64,000 nt of DNA from NCBI RefSeq assembly GCF_030704535.1, contig NC_081812.1, positions 21,861,501-21,925,500 of the forward strand, written 5' to 3'. This DNA is from Vitis vinifera. Its lineage: Eukaryota > Streptophyta > Magnoliopsida > Vitales > Vitaceae. The notes under the pieces were generated by a model. That model saw nothing but the letters and a program-made list of their open reading frames with translations, searched no databases and was not told the origin of the DNA. Below are positions 1 through 14,500 of this stretch, one piece after another (the stretch's first letter is position 1; every line of letters begins with the position of its first letter). The translations under genes and the position numbers were made by a program.

Positions 1-385
1 AGAAAGCATATGATGAAGTTCTCTTACCAAGTAGAATCACAATTTTGCAGCATGTAAGTCAACACACAATAGTTTGACTTAAACCCAAAAGTCCATTCTA
101 AGCACACCTTCATTCCAAAATAAAAAGGCAATGAAGAAAAAACCATTTGACAAGACTTGAAAGAACTAATTAGTTAACAAACAAGAAGCTATGCTCATTA
201 ATCATGACATTAAAAAATAGTGAACAATAAACCTAGAAAAAAATAAAAAATAAAATAAAACATCGTGCTAGATCCTAAAAAAAATACACCATGAGTTCCC
301 CAAGTTTTAACAGCAAGATGAAGCTGTCAACCAAAAAAATTCCTTGTATTTGGATAAAAGCAAAAATATTGGTCTACCTGGAATG
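1..385 (-). other. 3' flank / 3' UTR of the CCR4 gene
   Basis: This stretch lies directly downstream, in the minus sense, of the CCR4 stop codon. It is A/T-rich with no coding potential and is best read as the 3' UTR and downstream flank. No poly(A) site can be fixed from sequence alone. Confidence 0.5.
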
Positions 386-3300
386 TCAACGTCTAGTTCT
401 AGGCTTGCAACGAAATTCAGCCAGAAGGGCAATATGATCAGAGGACCACTCCGGAGAAGGAAGTGCTGTGTCTTTTCTCAAGCTATCCTCATCCAAGAGT
501 TCCAACAATGATTCCACCGTTAAAGAGTCGGCTGGAACCACAAATCTTATTTATTAGAGAATCCTAAACATCAATAACGGCACAAACTACAAGTATGAAG
601 CACATGTGTAAATAAAATATAGGAAAAAGATGCAAACCGACATGTAGGAAAAAGATTACCTGTATAAAATATGTAATCAAGGGTGCCAATAAAATCTCTA
701 GTGCAATGTGTAAATAAAGGTTCATTTGTTGAGGGGTCCAACCTTCTCCTCTGTTGCTCCAAACCAATGCCAACCCCCATTCTTGCAAAGGATGAGTAAG
801 CACTTACCTGTAACAACACAGTGTCACAACCATCACAAGCCACGCAAAGCAAACATCATTTATTAATACAAATCTCAATGCCTTGTCCCTTCTGCCCATT
901 TGATCAATCTTAATCACTTAAAGCCATGCAATGATAAACAATAAGTTTACCAGAGGCAGCTGATGTGTTAGCTTGCTGGCAGGGCGCAAAATTCCAAGAG
1001 GGTCTATTGCTAAATCTGGATGCATTGGATCCACTTTTCCCATCGCAAGAAGTGCATGTGGTGCACTGCAATAAGGTTCAAAATTACCTTCAAATAAGCG
1101 AAATGGCATTTCTAGAAAAACATAACTTTCACACAAAGTGCTAGAAACTAGAACACCACTGGAACAGTAAGCAATCAACTATATTTTAGTGCATAGACAG
1201 ACCTTCCAGGAACTGAATTAAAATCGCCACAAACCAGCATGGGAATGTCTGCACTGGCAGCTATTTTTTCCAAACCTTTTAAGAGAGTATGAACCTGATA
1301 TGACAAACAAGAATATACATAATAAAATAGTTTGATTAACTGAGACATAAGCACACGCATAAAAAAAGCCCCACTCAAGCTCACTCAAAAATAAAATAAA
1401 ATTAATTACCTGCCACAACTTGACATCTTTCAATTCTTGATGAACATTTATGTGTGTATTTGCCTGAACTCCAGCACATCAGAAAACAAATGGTTACAAG
1501 ATGCTTTCAAGAATGTTTGCAGAGGCAAAGGAAGAAAGGAGAGAAGCAGAGATGCCCATCCACATTTGTATTATAGGAAATTTATTGTGCACATTTTCAC
1601 ACATATTTAGCATCCTGGTATCTTGTATAATTAACAAATGAAGACATAAGCCTTAGCTGCTTCTTGAAACTTTTATAAAGAAATAGTCTGAGGAAGTTGG
1701 AAGGAAGAAGTTGGCTTTTCACAATGCAAAAGGATTGTTATAAGTCCACAAGTTGAGCTGCACAAACTTCAATTCTAAGGAGGAAACCCATCCAAATAAG
1801 CATTGGCAGAGCCAACAAAAGGCTTGAGGGGGGCCACAAATGAATAAAAAATATTTGTAGTTCAGTGGTAATCAAGGAATTCATCCCTTGTACCTGACAA
1901 AGGGTTCAAATCCCTGTAAGTGACAATTTTTAAAAAAAAAAATTCAAAGAGGGGGGGTTAGGATATGCCCCTCCTGGGCATGCCTTGGCCCTAAGTTTAT
2001 TATTGACCAATAACAAACGTCAGTAGCACCTACAGTAGTCTATGAGCGCCTATGCACCTGTAACAGGTAGTCTTCAGGAACGTACCAGAGAGAACCACAA
2101 CGGTCGATGTCAGTATTCACCAACCCCAAGAAGTTTAGACCAATGTGAATCAGAAGAATTAATGGAACAAACTCAACTAAGGAAAATGATAGCAATGCTA
2201 GTTAGCGGACCAGAACCAACTCGTGTAAAATAAGATGACACGAGCAGGACAGCATGAGGGAGAGTGCTGAGTGAACAGAAGTCGCTATTTAGGCAAGCAA
2301 AATTGAAATGCACTAAGTCAATAAATTGTCCAATGTAAAAGGAATGCTTGATCTTCCTACAAGCCAATAAATTAACACATAAAGCACCCAAGGGTGAAAA
2401 TACAAGTTAAAGAATGGATTTCATTGTTTGACAGAAATTCCAGAAAGAAATAATGGGAGGGCTTTTGCAACAGTTTCAGCAAGCAATATACAACAAAAGG
2501 AAGTTGCAACAACAATAATATCGGCAACAAAAAAAATGGTTGTAACTATTCCCTCACCACACAAAGAAGTTGTCGTTTCCCAGGAATATCAGCACCCTGG
2601 TAACTGAATTTTGCTTCCAGGACTGCTATTAGTGCAACATTATCCTACAAATAGAATTAGATATTTCAAGTTAAGAGGCCAACAAAAAACAAAATCTAGG
2701 AGACAAAAAGCAAATGTTTAACTTCAAATGCAGTCAGGCCACCTTAACTAGTCGATTTAGAGCAGTTTTCTTTTGAGCACTTGGAACCACAGCGTCCGTC
2801 AAAGACTGGGCAGCCTTATTAAATTCAACCTGTATACAAGCATAAATCTATTTTAGCAAGTGCAATAACCACAGAAAACTGGAGTCCATAATACAAACAC
2901 TTCATTACCTCATATTTTTTGACATGTGAAAATCTATCCCTGCGAAAAAATGTTGCACAACCATCAATTGTATGGATATTACCAGTGTAAACCTGCAAAA
3001 AGTCAACAAGATCAAAGGATTAATAACATACAGAATTTCAGAAGCTACTATCATAATGCAAAGAAATTCATCATGTACCTCGTTTGTTTTTCTCTTGTAA
3101 AGTGCTTGATATCCATGTTTGTCCAGCTCTGGGGCAAAAAATTCCTCAAAATGATCACTTTGAATCTGAAAGGAGGAAGCCATATCTACCATTAGTTAGT
3201 ATGTAAAGGCACGTTTGGTGTTATAAACCCATCAAAAAGTTGACCCAACAGTCTGAAGATTTGTATCTCTAAACTGAGGATAAAGGGAACACATTGGAAA

Positions 3301-6300
3301 AGAAATACAAAAATATATTCAGAAGCATGTCAGCATAGCTTTTGTTCTATTGAACCATCCCAATCGATTTACTTTCTTTCTACAACACCTCTTTTTCTCT
3401 TGATTGACAAAATTTAACAAATTAGGGTGACTTCCATATTGTTGTTGTATTTTTAAAATCAGAGCACCACAGTAGACTGCAGTTAAGAATTATTAAATGC
3501 ACTTTTAGAATAATACATATGCCACTTTGAAAGCATCAAAGAAAAAAAAAATCTAAATATACTGTCAAAGTAAAGCAGAACCCAAAGTCCAGCAAAAAAT
3601 TAAGATAGAAGGTCAACAATTAATAGAAGTTCTTAAAAATGCCTAATTAGACTATGGCTTAATTCCTTACAAGCTACTCATGGAGCAATGAGGTTCTTAA
3701 AATATGGTTAGGCTATCAAATAACATTTTCCTTTGAACTGCCTTTGACTTCCAGGAGCCAAAATTGAACTGGAATAGAAGGCTAAAATTTTGTGTATCTC
3801 TGTAAATAATCCTTCAACATCCACATGACACATGTCAAAAAAGGTCAGAAGCTTAACCTGAAAGTCTCAATACATTGCTAGCAACACAAGAGAAATTGAA
3901 TAACAATTAAAGTGTAACCTCAGATACCTCTTGCAGACAGACAATGTCAGCACGATATCCAACTATTTCCCGTAATAAATTCTGCTTGCGGTAAGGCCAA
4001 GAAAGAGCCCATGAGGGGCAGTAACTGTATAATTCACTGGTGGCGAACACATCGGACAAAATGTTGTATGAGAGCACAGTAAAGGTTCCTGCAGATGATA
4101 TACGGCCATCTGAATCCAAATGCCCCACCATATCAACTCCACTGACTGAGATCAAGTGACGAGGAGTAGGTGAGGGAGCTGGAATGACTCGGGAAGTTAG
4201 TATATTGCTGCCATGTCCAACGGTCAGTTTTGTTTCTGCATCTACCACAACACACTCAAATTTGAGAACATGGCCAATATCATCGGCTGTTGGTGTATAG
4301 GTTTTAGAGCGTCCAACTTCAAACCAAGTTTCCCCACCACTTCTTTGAGTAACTGCAGCAGGATATAAAGGTGCTGAACCATTCGCCAAGCTAGCACTTG
4401 ATGCAGAAGGAGCTAAACTAGTATTGATACTTCCAGATCCGGTACTATTGAAGCGGCCAAATAACTCTTCCTCTTCATTCCCATTTTCATTTACAGCACT
4501 AGCAGCCCGATCATGTAAAACACGATGATGCTGCCATGCATCCGAGAAGCACTTAGGAGAGCAATGGTAACTTTTGGCAACAGGTATTTTGGCCTTCACA
4601 CAACCTAAGCACTGCAAAGTGGCATGCTCAGATGGATGTACACTACAGACAGCTACTTTTCTATCGCTTTGTATACGATACCTGCAATATAAATCCGACA
4701 ACAGAAAATTTGTATAAATCTGGATATTACTAGCTGAAACCCAATGTTTTAAACCACTCATTAACAGATACAGATGTTGAATAATCATAAAAACCAGATA
4801 TTATGAATAAACTATAACTTTCGCTGCCCAGATGCAATCAACAATCAGGTTATACAGCACAACTTACAACTTCTAAGAGCGCATAATGCAAATCTAGCAT
4901 ATGATGATAAAATTTCGAAATAAGATGGAGCACCCAACTTGGTATCTGAACAAAGAGCCCGAGACACTACAACTTCACCAGAACACAGTGTCACCTCATT
5001 AAACTTTTATTTCATTTTATGTACAGATCCTAGATAAAATTAGCCTTTTCCAATATTAATGTATTTAGACATCCAATTAACTCCTCATATCAAAATTCCA
5101 TCTCACACTGCCCATTGAAAGATAAGATATGCTTCAGCCCTTTAGACTAGGGATGGCAGCAAGTACCCATACTAACCCCGGAGCCAACATGCCCAAACCC
5201 ACCACCCAGTAGGTCAGAAATCTGATCTACAGGGCTTATCCAATGATATGAGCATGATATCTAACAAGAATCCATATTGTTTTCAATGGTTCTACACAAC
5301 TAAATTTTCTACTTTATTTGCTGTCAACTTACTGGCCTCACGTATCAATTAGATAAATTGGAGAAATTTGAACTTCAATTTTTTGGTAAATCTTTTCTTC
5401 TTTCTATTATTATTCTCTTGTGGAGAAAAATGACGCATCTATTATCTAAATGTTAGTAGCTTTTATGGATTTAATCTCTCCTCCCAGACCTCAAGTTCTG
5501 ATTCGAGTTTCCTACACTAGAGCTCAAGTTCAAATTTGCAATCCCCTTGGCATCCAACAAATTATAGCATTTGGGTTTTATATAGGAAACAAAAATTTCA
5601 GTAGTATGGAAAGTAAAAGAACAATGAATGATCTGGAGTCCTTCCAGCAGTGCAGAAGCAAACAAAAGAACTAGCACCTAAAAACAATGGAACTACCCAA
5701 AACAAACCATGGAAGAAAAATTATAGCAATTGACCAGAAACTTAAAGGTGTAATTTCCCATATAAATTGCAATTGCCCTATTGAGACCTTATTTTTGGGT
5801 TGCCAAACATTACATTAGTATATCACAACATCAAGGGTTATTTTTCTTACCAGCCAGTCATGAAGGAGGCTAGGAACCATCAATATGTGTACTAATGGCC
5901 CCTAATCAAGTATCCATAAAGACCAAACTTCTTTCACAATGGGATTTTACACACAGTAAGTAAAGCCAAATAGAAATTGATTTACTAACTGTTAACTAAG
6001 TTTGCATATTCTAGGATTCTTCGACACCCTAAACTTCCAAATACTTACATAGACATCCCATAAACGAATTCCATATTCAAGAGACAGAGTTGACACCAAG
6101 TTAATGTTTAGCATCATCAAGATTAATTCAGATAAAAGACAACCCCTCTTCAACAATAAGAAGAAGAGAGAAGAATCAGGAAAACAGCAAATAGAAATAA
6201 TGAATCAACATAAAAAATCTTATCATATATGCCATCCCTAAAATCAAAAATTTTAATCATAATTATAATAACATGAGTAAGTGCTAAACAAGCCAAACAA

Positions 6301-8712
6301 GCCAAAAGCCTGAGTAACCAGGTCAATGTTTCAATCCATCACCTAGACAAAACATGAAATAAAATTATTGCTGAAAATATACATATATGAAGGAGAAATG
6401 AAGTAGCAACTGTAGTGAGTAATAGATACAGGTTGATCTTATTACATTATTCTCCTGCATACTTAAACCTTATAAAATATCTCAAAATATGCATATATAA
6501 GGAGAAATGAAATAACAACTGTATTGTGAAATATATAGAGGTTGATCTCATTACATTATTCCCCTTCAGCATACTTAAAACCTTATAAATTCAATATTGA
6601 TCAGAGCCTCCAACTTACAGTATATGCTAAATAGCGAACAGGTGTGTATAGCGAACAGGTGTGTGTGCGTGTACGTGTGCATATATATATTTGATAGGTA
6701 AACATCTTTTCTTTTCCATTTTTCCATTTTTTTTTTTTTACCCCTCCAGGAATGAAACCTAGAACCTCTCACTACCCCACCCAAACACCCCATAACACTG
6801 GAGCCAGGTATCACAACCACGGCTACATGGTGAGCATGTATTTTGTTTCTTGCCTGGCACTATTTAAAAACAACAAGGTTGCATAAGGTTGTATCCAAAT
6901 GCAATTGAACTTATCTATACACAACTACATGTTATTTTATGCATAACCAAGTTTACATATTGGTGAACCCAACCAAAGTGCACCTATTTACAGCCTATTC
7001 TAGATATCTAGTGACCAAGATTAACACAAAGTGAGAAGTTCCCGTGAGAAGGCAAATAATATATATCACAATCAAAGGGCAACATATTGAATGTCTTCCT
7101 AGTTCCTATTGCACTTCTTGAATACTAACCACAAGAGGGAAAATACTACGTACTTGAACATGTTAACAACTACCCATCTCCTAACCAAAAGATGAGGAGG
7201 CAAAAAACCAAAATCTTGTTGAGACAAAGCATTATATAGGATTTTTCATATATGGCCATGTTATCATCATCACAACTCATAACAGGCATTGGGTCCATAA
7301 TGATCCTTCAAATAAAATATAATAAACTAGGTACATAAGACTAAAGTCACATCTTGATCTGGGTTATCATGAAGAACCTTTAAAATATGTTTGGTTAAAG
7401 ACTAATTTTTCATTTCCAAATAAAGAAAAACAAAGATGGCACTGGGGCACCATTTTAAAAAGCCACTTCTTTTTTTTTTTCTTTTTATATTTTTAAATGA
7501 GTAATATGGAACCTCATTTCTGGAAACTGATTTTAAAACATTATGACAAAAGAGATCCATTTTCTATAAGTGTCAAGAATATTCATGCATTTTTCCATTT
7601 TACCCTTCAAGAAAAAGGGAAACCACGGAAAACGACATCCTCTAAAGAAATATTTGTCGGTTTCTCCCAAGTTTTTGGAAGTATCAGACACTGATTCTGT
7701 TAATAAATTCTCCATGTGTTCCTTTGAAAAAAATTCCAACTTAGACAAACGATGGCAGCGTGGATTTCCAGCACAGAAATTGACAAATTTTGGCTAAATA
7801 TTTCAAAAGATGTGCTGCATAAAATCAAGATCAGAAGGCATGAAACAAAATAATATATGTGCACACACCATCGTGGGATTCAACATTCAAGTTTCTGAAA
7901 GTACATCACAGTAATTCAATTTATCCAACCAGCAGTAAAAAAACAGACCCACATCACGTTTGCTCAACTATCATAATAACAATCACATCCTTAAATGAAC
8001 TCAAACACCAATAATTCTTTCATCTAGAATTCCCACTCATGGAGAAGTTTTATACAATAAAAGGGATATGACTATATATACAACATGTCAATTCAAGCAA
8101 ACCCTTCAAAAGTAGGGTTCATAAGTATACATATCAAAATTTAAACGTTGGGATGCATTAAACCAGAAAAAATTTAACATGCTTATTGAAAATCATACAT
8201 GTAAAGGATGCAAGCATAGAAATAACAGTAGGAAACTGCCAAAATCGGAACTAACCTGGAAAACAAGAACCCATATATCTAAACAAACAGAGTACATGCA
8301 AAACCCCAATACAAAGCCACAACTATACAAGATTATCCTTGAAACAAAAAAATATCATAATCAACACAAACAACAATAGGAGGGATGAATAGTACTACTA
8401 AATTCCATATATCTAAACAACCCCTCACCACCGAAACTCAACCACACAGTCCAAGAATTCATGAAAACCATTAAAACGAGACAGCATCAAAACCAAACCT
8501 CAAAACATACGATGGACTAGTTGTAGCAAGAGTTGTAGCAGAAGTATTACTTACCACTTATACCTCAAAAAGTGGCCTTCGATTGGGGCAGACTCCGGCA
8601 CATCCTCGGTTGTAAGGTTCTTGTCCGGCCGGCGGAGAAGCACGTACGGCGTGAGCTCACAACCAACGATCGGAATATCGGATGGCAGGTGAACGCGAAG
8701 CACGCTCAGCAT
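386..8712 (-). CDS. CCR4: CCR4-type poly(A)-specific ribonuclease (carbon catabolite repressor 4 homologue), 11 exons
   Basis: This is the catalytic 3'-5' deadenylase of the CCR4-NOT complex, which shortens mRNA poly(A) tails in the cytoplasm and P-bodies. Coding exons in transcript order: 8712-8555, 4681-3928, 3165-3079, 2992-2909, 2829-2743, 2644-2558, 1463-1410, 1294-1203, 1065-951, 807-660, 531-386. They total 1812 bp and 603 aa, close to the 602 aa I recall for Arabidopsis CCR4-1, and all phases close on GT-AG. The start at MLSVLRVHLP is chosen over an in-frame upstream ATG (8766) because family members begin there. The N-terminal part has a C-x2-C...C-x3-C...H-x3-H cluster, the MYND-like zinc finger that replaces yeast LRRs in plant CCR4. 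The C-terminal half is an endonuclease/exonuclease/phosphatase fold: LSYNILSD, CLQE, ANTHI, GDFNS and SDHIAL carry the catalytic E, H, D/N and DH residues. All are intact. The first intron is about 3.9 kb. Confidence 0.95.
1858..1930 (+). repeat. tRNA-like / SINE-like relic with pol III A and B boxes
   Basis: TAGTTCAGTGG (1858-1868) resembles a tRNA A box, and GGTTCAAATCC (1903-1913) matches the B box. Their spacing of about 35 bp is that of a tRNA-type internal promoter, and an A-run follows at 1932. The intervening sequence does not fold into an obvious intact tRNA, so this looks like a tRNA-derived SINE or tRNA relic inside CCR4 intron 6 (between exons 6 and 7). Confidence 0.4.
6374..6592. 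repeat. Tandem duplication of about 110 bp in CCR4 intron 1
   Basis: Two adjacent imperfect copies, 6374-6483 and 6484-6592. Both run from AAAATAT-CATATAT through AAGGAGAAATGAA, GGTTGATCT-ATTACATTATTC and CATACTTAAA-CCTTATAAA. They differ at scattered bases and small indels, so the duplication is old. Confidence 0.75.
6720..6830 (-). repeat. Possible SINE-like fragment
   Basis: On the minus strand a TAGCCGTGG segment, a B-box-like GGTTTCATTCC and an A-run follow one another, as in tRNA-derived plant SINEs. Box matches are imperfect and no target duplication was found, so this is tentative. Confidence 0.25.
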
Positions 8713-9110
8713 GGTTCCTCCCACTTTTTCGATGACACCTTCCCCTTGGAAAAAATTTCGCGGCACTGTAACCCTAGCGATCTCTCCTCAACTTCGACAC
8801 AGTCGATAAGGCGGACACGTGGCAGATCCGCCATTACTTTCCCCCCACCCCCGCCAGCCTTGACGATCCGAAGGAAACCCTAGCACAAAATCCAGATCTT
8901 TTGCTCCGCACAACGATTTCCCAGAAAATGCCCCCCCGCACCTCGCTCAAGTGATTGAACTGGATCGATCGCTCACCAACGATCGGAATCTTGAGATATA
9001 GAAAAAGCTCGATTTCTATGGAGAGGGAACGAAAATAGAAAAACGAGGGATTTGGAATTGTTAGGGTTTTACAGAGGAAGTGAAGATGTAAAATGCGACA
9101 TATTTATATG
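8713..9110 (-). promoter_or_regulatory. 5' UTR / promoter region of CCR4 with telo-box
   Basis: The region is upstream of the CCR4 start codon and more GC-rich than the surroundings up to about 8960. It contains AAACCCTAA on the minus strand (plus-strand TTAGGGTTT at 9061-9069), the telo-box typical of plant promoters and leaders of genes in RNA and protein synthesis. A transcription start cannot be placed from sequence alone. Confidence 0.45.
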
Positions 9111-11514
9111 CATATATATATAGAGGCCATTCTATTTGGAGACAAAAGAAAGAAACCTCTATATATCACATATGTGGCTTATTCCCTCACTTTCTCACAC
9201 TTTCTTTTCTGTTGTTATGTGTTTTCCTTTGCCTTTTTTATTTTCTCCCCTCTCATGCCCATTTCATTTTATTTTTATTCTAATTATTTGGAAATGAAAA
9301 GCGAATTTGGATTCGAGAATGGAAAACTGTATTTGGATTCGAGAATGGAAAACTGTATTAGTATTAATCGTAATATATTTTATTTTATTCATCGAAAAAG
9401 AGTAATCCATTAAAAATCAAATGATTAACCAATCTAAATTATTAATGGTCGTTAAAAAAATTATGGACTAATCGGACTAGAAGATTATTATGATTAATCA
9501 AATAAAAAGAAAAAACTATCCATTCCTATTAATTAGCATTTGATCCCTCGTATGATTGAGGATGCTTGAAAACATTTTTTAAAAACAAATTTTACTCAAA
9601 TGTTTTGCAGGAATGATCTATTGCAAAACTCAAATGTAAAAAATAGGTTTTTATTATTTATTATATATAAAAGCATTACTCAACTTATAAAAATTACAAA
9701 AAATCTTAATTTTATTATGAAAAATAACCTATTTTTAGAGTAAATTATCAATTGTTTTATGTTAAAAATTTATCAAACATGTTTTTAAATTAAAAAAAAA
9801 AAACCACAAACACAAACAAACAAACAGTTTCCAAAGAGATAACAAGTGTTTGCCAACTTTGAATTGAAAATCCACCGTCACTCCATAAAATAAAAGACGG
9901 CCCATTGTCATTCAATTAAATCAAAGATGTTGACAGTGATGAATTCAACAGGCAGATCTTGATGACACTGTTTGTTCATTGTAAACTAAAATACAGGCTG
10001 TCGACCATTACCATAGGGTACAAATAACTGATAAGAAAGTTGTTAGTATCCAGATGATAAATCTTCCGCCCCATACGCAACACCACCGGGTTGGCCTCAA
10101 GCTGCATCTCATGGCCTGGAAAAATCAACGAATGATTTTATGTCTGCTGATGATTGTACACAAAGATCAAAAATTAGTACCAGGGTTGAATCCCAATTGG
10201 TTAATGATAGAGACATTGAAGGCTAAAATCACAAATTCCTAAACACCTATGCAAATTACAATGGAATCAAACTCATATCAATGAGATTCCAGCTGGGGGG
10301 CCGTTGCTTGGGTAATTTCCAGCTGAAGATGAACGGGCTTTCTGACTGAGGATCCTTCAATTCAGACACTGGTTTATGCTGGACATCTTAAGTTATCTCT
10401 GAGCCATCTTCGATGTTCTCAGGAAGCCTTAAGCGATGTAGGACAACCCAATGATGGTTGCCTACAATTAAATAGGTGGGCTAGTGTTGTTATTTTTAAG
10501 GTGTAAAGAGAGGAATAAGGAATAAGGTTTATGGTAAAAAATAAATAAATAAAAACAAAATAAAAAAGTTGAGAGAAAGGATACAACAAAGAAGAGATGA
10601 AAATTTTAGAGTCTCACTAAAGTCTTCTAAGAGTCTTACCTAAAAGAAAATCAATGAAGTTTCACTATTGAGTATTACAATATTTGGAATAAAGAAAACC
10701 CTAATATTATTAACATCAATCAATTTATTCATTTTTAACCTTATTTTTAGGCTTCTCTAAGAAATTCAAAGTCTACTAGAATTCTAATAGCCCATTATAA
10801 CTTTAATTATAATTATCCTAATGCTAATTTGATACCAACAAATACTAATCCTAATTAATTCCAAATAATATTAATCCTTTTTTAACTGTAACTAATACCA
10901 GTTCCCTTTTTTTATTTATATCTTGCAGATTCATCCTTATCATTGAGATTTCCCACATTGGGCCATTAAAGAGTTATGAACCCCATGTCCAGTCAAATCG
11001 CAATGGGCTAGTGTGCTAGATGCCATGCTTTTTGCAATATACCAATCTCAGGTGCAGCTAGAGAATATTCTAAACTAAATGGGCAAATACTTCATTCAGA
11101 AAGAAGAAAGCAGGTACTGGTAAGATTCTAAACCTAATGCTTGTAAGATTTCAAGTTTCGTTCCTGTTTCTTACATGTCCCTGGAAAACTAAGCATAGGT
11201 AATGTGAAAATTTAGCAGCCTTAGAATTACTGCATTTAATCAAATATTGACTCTGACAAGTCATTTATGTTTCCTCATTCCATGGTACAGACTTATGCTT
11301 CATAGGACAGTCTTCTGTTTGTATGCTCTTTGGGATAAATTAGCAAATGAGATCAATGCATTTTGCTATGGTAACATTTGATGTACAACTTGATCATTAA
11401 TAACAACAGAAACTCCCTCAAAGGCCATAACTAAAAGTGGTTGATTATTTAAAACAATTATGTTAGCTTAGGAGACAAGATATTCACCTCAATGCAATGG
11501 CAATCACAAATATA
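9111..11514. other. Intergenic region between CCR4 and the F-box gene
   Basis: A/T-rich, with the upstream region of CCR4 on the left and the 3' flank of the F-box gene on the right. Short ORFs occur but none looks like a protein family, and I see no convincing gene or structured RNA. Confidence 0.5.
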
Positions 11515-14500
11515 TTAGCTATGCACTTTGAAGCACCTCAGGTAAGGGAAATATTGCAGCAGTTCATCACGACTCCGTCCCTGCAGAGGAAAGACATCCA
11601 GGAATAGAACGATAGAAATTATCAGGCAAAACTTACACTCGAGACCTGTGGGTGTTTTAGAGACACTAACAGCTTTGATTTGAAAGGATCAGCTTGGTCA
11701 AATTTGTCCTTCTTTAGATTTTTTTATTTTTGATTGTTAGTTTTATCCCAACTATTTGGGTTGGGATGACTACATAAATTGCATTTGACCATTTTGCCCT
11801 ATTATGAATCCTATTCCACTATTGGGTCATGTGGTGTGTTTTTTTTTTATCAGTAAATGAGATTTGTATTAAAAAGGCCAAAAATGGCAAACCAAAGTAC
11901 ACACAATGTATACAGTGGCAGCCAAAAAGCGCCAAAAAAAGGAGGAGAAAACAAAAAGATACTCTTTCCCTCAAAACGACCCCAACCAATCACTGAAATC
12001 TACTATGGACATCAATCTTTCACCTATAAACAGTTTGATTCAAGTTAACAAGTTACACAAAAACAAGTATTTCAGCCTTTGGATTGAGAGTTCCACATTC
12101 TCAAAAGATCTTCCATTTCTCTTTCCAAATAGTCCAGAAGATGCATAAAGGAGCTGCCCTCCAAACCTTTTTCCGCTTTCTTCCAACAAATGAACCATGC
12201 CAACTTAGCATAGCCTCTCTAACTGTAGACTGCATCACCCAAAAAACTCTAAAGAGAGAGAAGAATAGCTCCCACAACACCCTTGCCTTGTCACAATGCA
12301 AAAGGATGTGGTCAATAGACTCCTCATGAGATAGACATAGGAAACAACGATTGGCCAAAGACCACCCCCTCCTTTGAAGCTGGTTAAGAGTTAAAGTTTT
12401 TCCCCAAGTTGCTTCCCAAGCAAAAAAGCACACCTTAGGAGGAACCCACGCATTCCACGCAACACTAGAAGGGAATTGCACTACCCTTCCTGTCTCTAGA
12501 CTAGCATAAAGTGATTTAATAGAGAAAGTTTCACTCTTCGTATCAACCCAATACACTTTATCCTCTTTACCCTCTTCTACCACTTTATATTGAAGTCTTG
12601 CCAAAAAGCGTTCCACAATAACAATCTCCCAATCATTTAGGGGTCTCAGGAAGTTAGGATTCCAACCACTCCCCTTATTAGAGAGCTGCCACAACTCTAC
12701 CACCCAAGCATCTTTAGAGTTAGAAAGAGCAAATAAATAGGGAAAAGAAACATTTAACAGTTCATTCCCGCACCACTTATCTTTTTCCCATTGCCCACCG
12801 AAAAGGACAATTTAAAACTAACTACATCTCACAACTTTCTTATGGTCTTCCATAAACCAACACCATAGCCTCCTCTCGGTTCTTTAAAGCACCAACCCCC
12901 TTCCAAATCCCCATATTTACCACTAATGATTTGTCTCCAAAAGGCCTCCATTTTTTAAGCAAAGCGCCAAATCCACTTACAAATGAGAGCCTTATTAAGC
13001 AAGTAAAGGTGCCTAACACCTAAGCCCCCCATCCTTCTGTCAGAGCAAACGGTATCCCACTTCACTAGATGAGGCTTACTATCTAAGGTCCCACCTCCCC
13101 ATAGGAAGTCCCTTTGGATTTTTTCCAACCTTAATTGCACAATCCTTCGCATCTGAAAAAAGACAAAAAGTAGATTGGCAAATTAGATAACGTACTTCTA
13201 ATCAACATTAGTCTTCCTCCTTTGGAAATATATTGTATTTTCCACAAAGCCAATCTTTTGCGGAATCTTTCTTCCACTCCATCCTAAGCCACCAACGAAT
13301 TAAAAGGGGCACCTAAAGGGAGCTCCAAATAGGTGGTCGGGTTTATAGCCTACCATAAGAGCCAACTCATCAAGGTTCTCCGCTCTCTCCACCGGAACAA
13401 GCTCAGTCTTTGTTAAATTAATTTTCAGACCCGAAATGGCTTCAAACCACATAAGCAACTAGCTTAAGCGAGCCAATTGGGTATGGGAGGCCTCACAAAA
13501 CATCAAAGTGTCGTCTGCAAACAGTAGATGAGTAACCTCCAAACCCTCTCCACCTCTCCCATTCACTTTGAAGCCAGTTAGAAAGTCGTCTTCCCTTGCC
13601 CTCCCAATGAGACAGCTAAGCGCCTTCATAGCAAGCACAAACAAATATGGAGAAAGAGGATCCCCCTACCTTAATCCTCTAGAGTTTTGAAAGAAGCCCG
13701 AAGAGGTACCATTCACAATAACCGATAAAATTGGAGTAGAAATACACTAACTAATCCAACTTATTTGCCTCTGGCCAAAACCTATTTTCTCCAAGACGAC
13801 AAGTAAAAAGCCTCAATTGACATGATCATATGCCTTCTCAATATCTAGCTTACACAGTACCCTAACTCTATTACTTTTCGGCATCGAGTCAATTGCTTCA
13901 TTTGCTATTAGAACAACATCAAGGATTTGCCTACCTTCCACAAATGCATTCTGAAAAAAAAGAAACCACTTTACTGATCATCTTTTTAAGCCTATTAGCC
14001 AACACTTTAACCAATAATTTATACAAGCTCCCCACTAAACTTACAGGCTTGAAATCCTTAAGATCTTCAACCCCTCCTTTCTTTGGCATCAATACCAAAA
14101 ACGTAGCATTGAGGCTTTTTACAAATCTACCATGATTATGAAAATCCCTAAAGAAACCCATTACCTTTTCCTTAACAACATCCCAACAGCACTGCCAAAA
14201 TGCCATTGAAAAACCGTCCAGCCCTGGGGCTTTGTCCCCATTAAGAGTTGACAGCGCATTGAAAACCTCTTCCTTAGTAAAAGGTTCTTCTAACTTCACT
14301 GCATCTTGCCTATTTAAGGTTTCAAAGTCCATGCCACTTATACTAGAGCACCAATCTCCATATTTTGACAAAAGGGCTTAGAATGCCTGGGCAATTCCTG
14401 CTTTAATATCAGCCTCCTCTGTTAACCAAGCCCCATTAATCTTGACCTTAGCCAAAAAATTCCTCTTTTTATGTGCATTTGCCATTTTATGAAAAAAAAA

